Below, in pieces: positions 49,139 through 57,309 of a stretch of DNA of 64,000 nucleotides. Below the pieces are notes generated by a model. It did not search any database. It was not told the origin of the DNA and saw nothing but the letters and a program-made list of their open reading frames with translations. Made by a program: the position numbers and the translations under genes. Source of the DNA: Pyrinomonadaceae bacterium (GTDB lineage: Bacteria; Acidobacteriota; Blastocatellia; Pyrinomonadales; Pyrinomonadaceae); NCBI GenBank assembly GCA_014380365.1, contig JACMJZ010000026.1, positions 1 through 64,000 of the forward strand. Reading direction: 5' to 3'. Within the stretch, counting starts at the first letter, position 1; every line of letters begins with the position of its first letter.

Positions 49139-50824
49139 TTGAGCACCGCGGAACCTGCGTGTTACAGCACCCCTGAAGAATCAGGCTTGCGAGTCGAACC
49201 ACTTTCTTTCGATCGCATTCCCCACCAAACCCGCCTGTTCCTCGATTACTTACGTGACCCCACCGCGTTGCGCGAGTTCTATCCCGGAGCCGTACGTTTC
49301 CATCACGAACTCCCGGCCCGCGCTCCCGAAGTTTTAGCCGCCCACAGGACCGATCGAAATCTGTTGTGCGACGCGCTGCTCGATCTGAACACCTCATGGG
49401 GCGCAGGCGAAGAGACTCTCAAGAACATCCAGTTGCTGCGCGACGAAGATTCGGTGGCTGTCGTTTCTGGTCAGCAGGCCGGCTTGTTTTCCGGTCCGCT
49501 GTACACAATCTACAAAGCTCTCTCCGCCGTGAAGCTGGCGGGTTGTTTGACTCAACGCAAGACGAAGGCGGTCCCGGTGTTTTGGATCGCAACTGAAGAT
49601 CACGATTTCCCCGAGGTTGCGAAGGCGGAATTCATCGGACGCGATTGCAGACTGGCAAGCGTGGAGGTCTCTTCCGCCCTCCACCAAGAAGCTCAGCCGG
49701 TGGGCCGTGTTGTGATCGACGATTCCATTAATGGAGTCCTGGACAAGTTGTTCGAACTACTTCCGAGTTCTGAATTTACTCCGGATCTCGAAGTTTTGTT
49801 GCGCGACGCGTGGCGTCCCGGTCGCGGCTACGGCGAAGCATTCGCACGCATGATGACTTCATTGTTGGGTGGGCACGGCCTCGTCCTCCTCGATCCTCTC
49901 GATGCGAGACTTAAGGCCCTGGCCGCTCCCCTGTATGCGAGTGCGGCACTCCGCGCTCATGAAATCGCTACGGCTATCGAAGCGCGCAGCCGCAGGCTGG
50001 TGGAGGCTGGTTACCACGCCCAAGTGACGGCTTCCGAGAATTCGTTTCCATTATTCCTGCACGACGGCGATGGAGCACGTCATGCGGTAACTCGCACACC
50101 CGATGGGAAGTACTCGACGAAGCGCGACGAGCAGGCGTATACGGTTGAGGAATTGTCAGAAATGGCTCTGGCCCAGCCGGAGCGGTTCAGCCCGAACGTG
50201 ACGCTGCGTGCTGTAGTCCAGGATTATCTGTTGCCGACGATTGCTTACTATGGCGGCGCCGCCGAGGTCGCATATTTCGCGCAGACAGGCGAAGTCTATC
50301 GATTGCTTGAGAGGCCCATCACGCCGATTCTTCCGCGGTCCAGCCTGACGATGATTGAATCGCATACTGGTCGCGTGCTGGAGCGTTACGGTCTCTCGTT
50401 GGTGGACTTGTTTGCTGGTCAGGAGAATGTTCTCAAACGCGTAGTCGAAGAACATCTCGGAGCAGACACGGCAAAGTCTTTCGTAAGTACGGAGGAGACT
50501 GTGAATACTCAGCTCGACGCGCTACGTGAAAAACTGCGGAGCGTCGATCCCACCCTGGCTGATGCTCTGGAAACCGGCCGGCGGAAAATCAACCACCAAC
50601 TCGAGGGATTGCGCACGCGGTTTCATCGCGCGCAGATGGCGCGAGACGAAGCCGCTCAGCGGCAGCTGCAGCGTGCGTTTGAACAACTCTGTCCGAATAA
50701 GAACCTGCAGGAGCGCCACATCAACGTAACCTCTTTGCTGGCTCGTCACGGCCGCTACGTTATCGATTGGATCTACAACGCCATCAATATCGGCTCAGAT
50801 GAGCATCAGATCGTCTACCTCTAG
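49139..50824 (+). CDS. bshC: Bacillithiol biosynthesis cysteine-adding enzyme BshC
   Basis: VVSGQQAGLFSGPLYTIYKALSAVKLA; FWIATEDHDFPEVAKAEFI; TTG start. Confidence 0.92.
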   Translation: MSTAEPACYSTPEESGLRVEPLSFDRIPHQTRLFLDYLRDPTALREFYPGAVRFHHELPARAPEVLAAHRTDRNLLCDALLDLNTSWGAGEETLKNIQLLRDEDSVAVVSGQQAGLFSGPLYTIYKALSAVKLAGCLTQRKTKAVPVFWIATEDHDFPEVAKAEFIGRDCRLASVEVSSALHQEAQPVGRVVIDDSINGVLDKLFELLPSSEFTPDLEVLLRDAWRPGRGYGEAFARMMTSLLGGHGLVLLDPLDARLKALAAPLYASAALRAHEIATAIEARSRRLVEAGYHAQVTASENSFPLFLHDGDGARHAVTRTPDGKYSTKRDEQAYTVEELSEMALAQPERFSPNVTLRAVVQDYLLPTIAYYGGAAEVAYFAQTGEVYRLLERPITPILPRSSLTMIESHTGRVLERYGLSLVDLFAGQENVLKRVVEEHLGADTAKSFVSTEETVNTQLDALREKLRSVDPTLADALETGRRKINHQLEGLRTRFHRAQMARDEAAQRQLQRAFEQLCPNKNLQERHINVTSLLARHGRYVIDWIYNAINIGSDEHQIVYL

Positions 50825-50825
50825 A

Positions 50826-50873
50826 AGATGCCAGATGCTGGATGCCAGATGCTGGATGTTAGATGTCAGAAGG
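50826..50873. repeat. Left arm of heptanucleotide array flanking the S23-like gene
   Basis: agatgcc agatgct ggatgcc agatgct ggatgtt agatgtc agaagg. Confidence 0.9.
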
Positions 50874-51279
50874 AACCGTGTCAGCAAAAGCACCGATTCG
50901 AAGCCATCGCGACCTGATCGTGTGGCAGAAGGCGATGGATCTGGTTGTAAACGTCTACGGCGCCACCGAAAGTTTTCCCAAAGCGGAAATGTACGGTTTG
51001 ACGAGTCAGATACGACGTGCGGTCACCTCAATACCGGCCAACATTGCTGAGGGACAAGGCAGACGGTTGTCGAAGGAATTTATTTACTTCCTTGCTAATT
51101 CCAGAGGATCGCTTCTGGAGCTTGATACACATTTAGAAGTGGCAACTCGACTCGGATTCCTCGAAGCGCCCAAACATGCCGAACTGCAGGGTCAACTGGA
51201 TGAGGTGGGACGCTTGCTCAACGGTCTCATGCGCTCAATAACCAATTCTAGCAGCCAGCATCTAACATCTAACAACTAG
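50863..51279 (+). CDS. Four helix bundle protein (23S rRNA intervening-sequence/S23-like)
   Basis: RSHRDLIVWQKAMDLVVNVYGATESFPKAEMYGLTSQIRRAVTSIPANIAEGQGR. Confidence 0.92.
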   Translation: MSEGTVSAKAPIRSHRDLIVWQKAMDLVVNVYGATESFPKAEMYGLTSQIRRAVTSIPANIAEGQGRRLSKEFIYFLANSRGSLLELDTHLEVATRLGFLEAPKHAELQGQLDEVGRLLNGLMRSITNSSSQHLTSNN

Positions 51280-51293
51280 TATCTAGCATCTCT
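51250..51293. repeat. Right arm of heptanucleotide array flanking the S23-like gene
   Basis: tagcagc cagcatc taacatc taacaac tagtatc tagcatc. Confidence 0.9.
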
Positions 51294-51298
51294 TTCCA

Positions 51299-53314
51299 AT
51301 GTCTAAAATCCGACTCCTTCCCGATCACGTCGCCAACCAGATTGCCGCCGGGGAAGTTGTAGAACGTCCGGCTTCGGTTGCTAAGGAGCTTGTCGAAAAC
51401 GCGATCGACGCGGGCGCGACGCGCATTGCGATTGACGTTGAGGCGGGCGGGCGCAGACTTTTGAAAGTCTCTGACGATGGTGACGGCATGGTCAGGGACG
51501 ACGCCGTTATGGCCTTCGAGCGACATGCCACTTCCAAGATAGCCAAATCGGAGGACCTCAGTTCCATCAGCACGCTCGGCTTTCGCGGTGAAGCCCTGGC
51601 CTCAATTGCGTCGGTTGCGCGCGTCGAACTCACCACGAACACAGAAGAGGGTCCGGCAACTCGCGTCGTCATCGACGGCGGCAAGATGCGCGACGTGAAA
51701 GACGCGGCCCACCCGCGCGGAACCACGCTCATCATCCGCGATCTTTTTTTCAACGTCCCGGCGCGCCGAAAGTTCTTGCGCTCGGAGGCAACCGAAAGTT
51801 TTCACCTGACCAATCTGGTAACTCACTACGCGCTCGCCCACCCCGAAATCGCTTTCACACTCACTAACAATGGTCGCGAAGTCCTGCGCGTCGCCTCAGC
51901 TAAAGACTTGCGCGAACGTGCCTATCAAATCTTTGGTGCGGAGTTCCTGGATAATCTGCTCGAAGTCAGCGGCGGACACCAGAAGATTGCGCGCGTGAGC
52001 GGTTTTGTTTCCGCGCCGCGCGACCGGCGCACGTCGCGCGACGCGCAGTATCTGTTCGTCAATGGTCGCTTCGTCCGCGACCGTCTGATTTCGCGCGCGC
52101 TTTCCGAGGGCTATCGTGCCGTATTGCCGCACGGCGTTTATCCGGCAGCGCTGCTGTTCATCGAGACGCCGCTGGAGGAGGTGGATGTAAACGTCCATCC
52201 GGCCAAGACGGAAGTCAGGTTTCGCCGCGCCGCGGCAGTCGCCGACGCAGTGCGCGAATCGGTGCGTGCAGCCTTGGCCAGCGCGGGCCACGTTCGGCGT
52301 GAGACGAACGAACAGTCACCGGTTGCGGTTCTGGTAGATGAATCCGATTCTGCTGTTTTGGCCAACGCCGTGCCGGCCGCAATCGAGGCGCCGCTTAGCG
52401 CCATTCAACCCCGCATCGAATTCACCGCTTCGCCCATCGACGACGCTCCGCTCCAGTCGTCAGAACGGCCCGGGGTAGCGGGCGGGCCAGTATATGTCCA
52501 AAGTCCAAAATCCAAAGTCCAAAGTCCAACCTCCAATCTACGGGTTCAACCTCCTGCTGGGACCGCGGGCGTCCCGCCCGCAACGAGCGCGCAGCGCGAG
52601 AACGTACCTGCCCTCTCCCCGGACATCACCGAGGAAATATCAAGCGCGTCTGCGTCACCCGGCAGCCCATCCATGCAACTCCCGCCGCTCAACTCGGCTG
52701 ACAAGTACGCGCGCGAAGTCTCGGTCGAGTCTCTTTCCACCGACATCAGACCCCTCGGCCAGCTTGACGAAAGTTTCATCATCGCCACCGACAATGAAGG
52801 CCTGTTGCTAATCGATCAGCACGTAGCCCACGAACGCATCCTGTTCGACAAGTATCGCGCGCTCGAGTCCACTCGAATTGCCGAGTCGCAACATCTATTA
52901 ATTCCCGAGACTTTTGATCTCACACCCGCGCAGGCATCAGTATTCGATTCGGTTGCGAAGGAACTCGAAAACTACGGCTTCGAGCTTATGCGTTTGTCCG
53001 GCCGGACAGTGGCGATTAAGGCGACCCCGGCAGACTTGCCCCCCGGTGAAGCGCGCAACATGCTCGCCGAGATACTCGATACCGTTGATGCAGAGAAGAA
53101 GGGAAGTGCGCGAGAAACGTTGCGGGATGACATTGCCGCCTCGCTCGCCTGCCACGCGGCCATCAAAGTGAATATGCCGCTGACGCCCGAGAAGATGCGC
53201 TGGCTAATAGATCGTTTATTGCAGACTTCGTCGCCGACCACCTGTCCGCACGGCCGCCCCGTCATCCTCCGTCTCGCCACCCGCGACATTCTCAAAGGCT
53301 TCCACCGGATCTAG
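51299..53314 (+). CDS. mutL: DNA mismatch repair protein MutL
   Basis: IRLLPDHVANQIAAGEVVERPASVAKELVENAIDAGATRI; TLGFRGEALASIASV; C-terminal TCPHGRPVILRL. Confidence 0.97.
   Translation: MSKIRLLPDHVANQIAAGEVVERPASVAKELVENAIDAGATRIAIDVEAGGRRLLKVSDDGDGMVRDDAVMAFERHATSKIAKSEDLSSISTLGFRGEALASIASVARVELTTNTEEGPATRVVIDGGKMRDVKDAAHPRGTTLIIRDLFFNVPARRKFLRSEATESFHLTNLVTHYALAHPEIAFTLTNNGREVLRVASAKDLRERAYQIFGAEFLDNLLEVSGGHQKIARVSGFVSAPRDRRTSRDAQYLFVNGRFVRDRLISRALSEGYRAVLPHGVYPAALLFIETPLEEVDVNVHPAKTEVRFRRAAAVADAVRESVRAALASAGHVRRETNEQSPVAVLVDESDSAVLANAVPAAIEAPLSAIQPRIEFTASPIDDAPLQSSERPGVAGGPVYVQSPKSKVQSPTSNLRVQPPAGTAGVPPATSAQRENVPALSPDITEEISSASASPGSPSMQLPPLNSADKYAREVSVESLSTDIRPLGQLDESFIIATDNEGLLLIDQHVAHERILFDKYRALESTRIAESQHLLIPETFDLTPAQASVFDSVAKELENYGFELMRLSGRTVAIKATPADLPPGEARNMLAEILDTVDAEKKGSARETLRDDIAASLACHAAIKVNMPLTPEKMRWLIDRLLQTSSPTTCPHGRPVILRLATRDILKGFHRI
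52494..52538. repeat. Single-arm heptanucleotide array inside mutL, unit gtccaaa
   Basis: gtccaaa gtccaaa atccaaa gtccaaa gtccaac ctccaat. Confidence 0.92.
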
Positions 53315-53393
53315 TTGCTGATGGCTTCTCCCGCGGTACCGTGCGCAAGCCATTTAGCTTATGATTGCGTATTGCCGCAAGGAGACCAAAACC

Positions 53394-54062
53394 ATGTATA
53401 CCGCGTTAATTCTTGGCTCAGCCGTTCTGCTTATCGGGTTCACGATGTCCTGCCAGATAGCGGGTGCTTCCGCTACCAGGATTCCTGATCCGTTGGTCGA
53501 CGCGCCGCTCGCAACCAGCAAAGGTGAACAGACTGCCGTGCTGGCGGGTGGATGCTTTTGGGGTATCGAAGCTGTCTTTGAACACGTCAAAGGAGTTTCG
53601 AATGCGAAGTCAGGATATTCAGGTGGTTCAGCCGCCACGGCTACTTATGACAAGGTCAGCATGGGGCGAACTGATCATGCTGAGGCAGTCGAAGTAACTT
53701 ACGATCCGTCGCAGGTGTCTTATGGTCAACTGCTGAAGGTTTTCTTTTCAGTAGCCCACGATCCCACGGAACTCAACCGGCAGGGGCCCGATACGGGAAG
53801 GCAGTATCGCTCGGCGATCTTCTATGCTAACGAAGAGCAAAAGAAGATTGCCGTCGCCTACATCGAACAGCTTAACAAAGCGAAAGTGTTTGGACGGAAG
53901 ATCGCAACGCAAGTGGCCGCGCTCGATTCCTTTCATGAAGCCGAGGCGTATCACCAGGACTACCTGGTCAATCATCCTGATCAGCCTTACATCGTGATCA
54001 ATGATTTGCCCAAGGTGGAGAACCTGCGGAAGCAACTGCCTGGGCTGTACAAAGAGAAGTAA
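53394..54062 (+). CDS. msrA: Peptide-methionine (S)-S-oxide reductase
   Basis: AVLAGGCFWGIEAVFEHVKGVSNAKSGYSGG; AEAYHQDYL; N-terminal hydrophobic segment. Confidence 0.95.
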   Translation: MYTALILGSAVLLIGFTMSCQIAGASATRIPDPLVDAPLATSKGEQTAVLAGGCFWGIEAVFEHVKGVSNAKSGYSGGSAATATYDKVSMGRTDHAEAVEVTYDPSQVSYGQLLKVFFSVAHDPTELNRQGPDTGRQYRSAIFYANEEQKKIAVAYIEQLNKAKVFGRKIATQVAALDSFHEAEAYHQDYLVNHPDQPYIVINDLPKVENLRKQLPGLYKEK

Positions 54063-54072
54063 GCACGCTTTT

Positions 54073-54158
54073 CCCTTTGCGGCCCTTTGCGACTACTCTG
54101 CGTTCTTTGCGGTTATGGCTTTTTACCGCAGAATACGCAAAGTGTCGCAGAGAAAGGC
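54073..54158. repeat. Inverted CTTTGCG-type array
   Basis: cctttgcggccctttgcgactactctgcgttctttgcgg ... ccgcagaatacgcaaagtgtcgcagagaaagg. Confidence 0.8.
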
Positions 54159-54205
54159 AGGCGCATTCAGCTCTCCAGCAACTCTGCTCGTCTTGAAGTA
54201 ATGAC

Positions 54206-55021
54206 TCAGAGGCGGGCCAGCGTATCCATCGTTAACTTCAGATCCGTGAAATCCGGCAGCAGGGCATCGGGGTTGTGAGCGAGAAGTTCCTCCCGCGAGT
54301 AGAAGCGACCCGTACCTACAATCAGCGTGCGCGCGCCGAAGTGTTTGGCGCAATCAATGTCGTTGGTAGTGTCGCCGATGACGATGAATTGGTCGGGCGC
54401 GAGGTCGAGTTGCAGCGACTCACGAATGCGATCAGCGGCAAGTGTGGGCAGGTCGCGACGATCGTGTGATTCATCGCCGAAGGCGCCGGGCAAATCGAAG
54501 AAATCTGAGAGACCCACCATCTTCATCTTCAGATGCGCCGCGGGTTCGATGTTGCCGGTGAGCAGCGCAGAGTGATAACGAGGATGCTCGGTGACCGCCT
54601 GGAGAACTTCACGCACGCCCGGCAGCAATTCAAAAACTTCCTCGCCATTGCCGGTGAATTTATGCATCGCCTTCATGTAGCTTTCACGCAACTCGTGCAC
54701 GCGCTCGCGTATGTGCTCATGCGTGAAGCCTTCGTGCTTCAAAGCTTCGCCTACAATTTGCAGGTCAGTCATTCCCGACACTTTCATTTGCGGCAATTGC
54801 CCGGCAGTACCGAAAACTTCTTCCAGCATTGGTATCGTGTAGTCTTTGAACCCGCCGGCGCGCTTGGTGCGCATGAGCGTGCCGTCGATGTCCCAGAGGA
54901 GGATGCGGAGGGATGAAGGATGAGGGATGAAGGATGAATGAGAGTTTTCTTTGGTCAGCGGCACGTTAGTTTGTTTCCGGGGATCTGGAGTGTCGGTAGC
55001 CGGCTCAGTTTCATCCCTCAT
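54206..55021 (-). CDS. HAD family hydrolase
   Basis: LLWDIDGTLMRTKRAGG; VIGDTTNDIDCAKHFGARTLIVGTG. Confidence 0.9.
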   Translation of the reverse strand: MRDETEPATDTPDPRKQTNVPLTKENSHSSFIPHPSSLRILLWDIDGTLMRTKRAGGFKDYTIPMLEEVFGTAGQLPQMKVSGMTDLQIVGEALKHEGFTHEHIRERVHELRESYMKAMHKFTGNGEEVFELLPGVREVLQAVTEHPRYHSALLTGNIEPAAHLKMKMVGLSDFFDLPGAFGDESHDRRDLPTLAADRIRESLQLDLAPDQFIVIGDTTNDIDCAKHFGARTLIVGTGRFYSREELLAHNPDALLPDFTDLKLTMDTLARL

Positions 55022-55024
55022 CCC
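54908..55024. repeat. Inverted heptanucleotide array, unit ggatgaa
   Basis: gagggatgaaggatgagggatgaaggatgaatgag ... tttcatccctcatccc. Confidence 0.88.
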
Positions 55025-55546
55025 TTATTCGATCACTGCCAGCACGTCGCCCGCGCTTACGGTGGCGCCCACTTCAGCATTGATGGAAACAACAGTTCCC
55101 GCCTTCGGTGCCTTCATTTCGTTTTGCATCTTCATTGCTTCCACCACCACCACACCTTCCCCTGCTTCAACCTGCGCGCCGGGTTCCACCAAAACTCGCA
55201 CTATCTTTCCTGGCATCGGCGAAATGATTTGAGCCGCACCCCTGCTGTGGGCGGTGGTGGTTTCCCCGGTTCGCAGACGCTTAGGATCAACTATCGTTAT
55301 CTCATGCGTATGTCCACCTACTGCGACGTCAAACAAACCGTTCGCGCCGCGTGAGCCTGGCCTGCTGTCGACTCGTGCTTTATAAACACGCCCGTCCACT
55401 AGCAGCAAATACTGTCCTTTGGCCAACTCGCGAACTACGACTTCATACGGGCGTCCATCAACTTCGGCGGAGGCCCCCACCGTCCCGGCATTGAGCTCAA
55501 TCGAGACGTCGTGCTCCAGACCTGCCAATTGTGCTTTCAGCTTCAT
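55025..55546 (-). CDS. Biotin carboxyl carrier-like protein (biotinyl domain)
   Basis: ISPMPGKIVRVLVEPGAQVEAGEGVVVVEAMKMQNEMKAPKAGTV. Confidence 0.92.
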   Translation of the reverse strand: MKLKAQLAGLEHDVSIELNAGTVGASAEVDGRPYEVVVRELAKGQYLLLVDGRVYKARVDSRPGSRGANGLFDVAVGGHTHEITIVDPKRLRTGETTTAHSRGAAQIISPMPGKIVRVLVEPGAQVEAGEGVVVVEAMKMQNEMKAPKAGTVVSINAEVGATVSAGDVLAVIE

Positions 55547-55547
55547 C

Positions 55548-57113
55548 TTATTTGTCGCGCGAGGCCTTGTTACCGCTTCTGACTATGCTTCTCGCCTCAT
55601 GTAATGCCGCGCGGCCAGACGTTTTCCAGCGAGATTGGTTATCTCCGGAGGCAGCGTTTCCCCGGGAGCGTCTTTGCAGCCTTGCGTAATGAATAGCTGC
55701 CGCTATCAGCGCGAGGTCTTCTTGCACCTCGCCTGTGTGATTCAGGTTCTCGGCCTCTATAGCGCGGCGCGTGTTAAAACGGGAGATGAATCCGGTATCC
55801 AGCCGTCCGGATCTGAACTCTTCATCTCGAACGATCTCGCGGAAGAAGGGAAGTGTGGTCTTTATGCCGCCAACTTCGTATTCGTCGAGCGCGCGCCGCA
55901 ATCGATCGATGGCTTCCTCGCGCGTCCGTCCCCAGGCTGAAAGTTTTGAAACCAGCGGATCGTAGTGAATGGAAACTTCAGAGTTTGCTTCGACGCCGCT
56001 GTCATCGCGGATTCCAGGGCCGGACGGAACTCGCAAGTGGGAGATCGTCCCAGGGGAAGGAAAGAAACTGTTGTCCGGATCTTCGGCGTAAACACGGCAT
56101 TCGATCGCATGGCCGTGCCAGGCAATTTCTTCCTGAGAAAACGAGAGCCGCGCGCCACTGGCAACCGTAATCTGTTCACGCACGAGGTCGACGCCAGTGA
56201 CAAGCTCCGTTACCGGATGCTCAACCTGGAGCCGCGTATTCATTTCCAGGAAGTAAAACTCCCGCGTCGCGTCCGCCACCAGAAATTCAACTGTGCCGGC
56301 GCCAACGTAGTTCACAGCGCGCGCGAGTTTAACTGCGGCCGCGCCCATGCTTTCTCTCAGCCCGGACTCGTTGATGGGCGATGGACACTCTTCGATTACT
56401 TTTTGATGGCGGCGTTGAATAGAACATTCCCGCTCGCCCAGATGCACGACGCTGTCATGGCTGTCGCCGAAAATCTGTATTTCAATATGCCGCGGACGGT
56501 CGACGGCCTTTTCGAGATAGAGCGAATCGTCACCAAACGCCGCAGCCGCCTCGGATTTCGCGTTGTCGAAAGCTGAGCGCAGCTCGTCAGACCCTGCGAC
56601 CAGTCGCATGCCCTTGCCACCGCCGCCGGCCGAAGCCTTCAGCATTACCGGATAACCAAACTGTTGCGCGGTGCGCTCGGCTTCGGCAAGCGACTTCAGC
56701 GGTTCAACCGTTCCAGGAACAATCGGCACCCCTGCTTCGACGGCAGCGCGCCGCGCGCTCGTCTTGGAACCCATGATCCGCATCGCCCCCGGACTTGGGC
56801 CGATGAAGGTCAAACCCGCGTCCGCAACAGCCTGAGCAAAGTCTGCGTTCTCGGCGAGAAAGCCGTAGCCCGGGTGAACCGCCTGAGCGCCAGTGGTTCT
56901 GGCCGCCTCGATAACCCGATCGATGCTGAGGTAACTATGAACTGAAGCGGCTGGACCGATGCAAACTGCTTCGTCGCTGAGACCGACATGAACTGCCGCG
57001 GCATCCGCTTCGGAGTAAACAGCAACCGGCGAGATGCCCAAATCGCGACAGGCCCGAGTTATTCGAACGGCGATCTCACCGCGATTGGCAATTAGGATTT
57101 TGCTGAACATCAA
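55548..57113 (-). CDS. accC: Acetyl-CoA carboxylase biotin carboxylase subunit-like
   Basis: MFSKILIANRGEIAVRITRACRDLGI; KASAGGGGKGMRLV; FLEMNTRLQVEHPVTELVTG. Confidence 0.95.
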   Translation of the reverse strand: MMFSKILIANRGEIAVRITRACRDLGISPVAVYSEADAAAVHVGLSDEAVCIGPAASVHSYLSIDRVIEAARTTGAQAVHPGYGFLAENADFAQAVADAGLTFIGPSPGAMRIMGSKTSARRAAVEAGVPIVPGTVEPLKSLAEAERTAQQFGYPVMLKASAGGGGKGMRLVAGSDELRSAFDNAKSEAAAAFGDDSLYLEKAVDRPRHIEIQIFGDSHDSVVHLGERECSIQRRHQKVIEECPSPINESGLRESMGAAAVKLARAVNYVGAGTVEFLVADATREFYFLEMNTRLQVEHPVTELVTGVDLVREQITVASGARLSFSQEEIAWHGHAIECRVYAEDPDNSFFPSPGTISHLRVPSGPGIRDDSGVEANSEVSIHYDPLVSKLSAWGRTREEAIDRLRRALDEYEVGGIKTTLPFFREIVRDEEFRSGRLDTGFISRFNTRRAIEAENLNHTGEVQEDLALIAAAIHYARLQRRSRGNAASGDNQSRWKTSGRAALHEARSIVRSGNKASRDK

Positions 57114-57250
57114 ATGGGCAGACGGTGGTCGTCGTCAGGATTAGTCGGCTATCGCAGTTGGCATTAGCGACTTAAGTACCCTCAATAATTGACGACGGAA
57201 GGGCTACAGTCAACCAACCACTCCCGGCGCCCGGTCATACTCGACATAAT

Positions 57251-57280
57251 AAACCCTCTCCGCCGGCGAAGAGGGTTTTA
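57251..57280 (-). terminator. Rho-independent terminator (symmetric)
   Basis: aaaccctctccgccggcgaagagggtttta. Confidence 0.75.
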
Positions 57281-57309
57281 TGGCTTGGTCGATGAATTCT
57301 GATGCTGAC

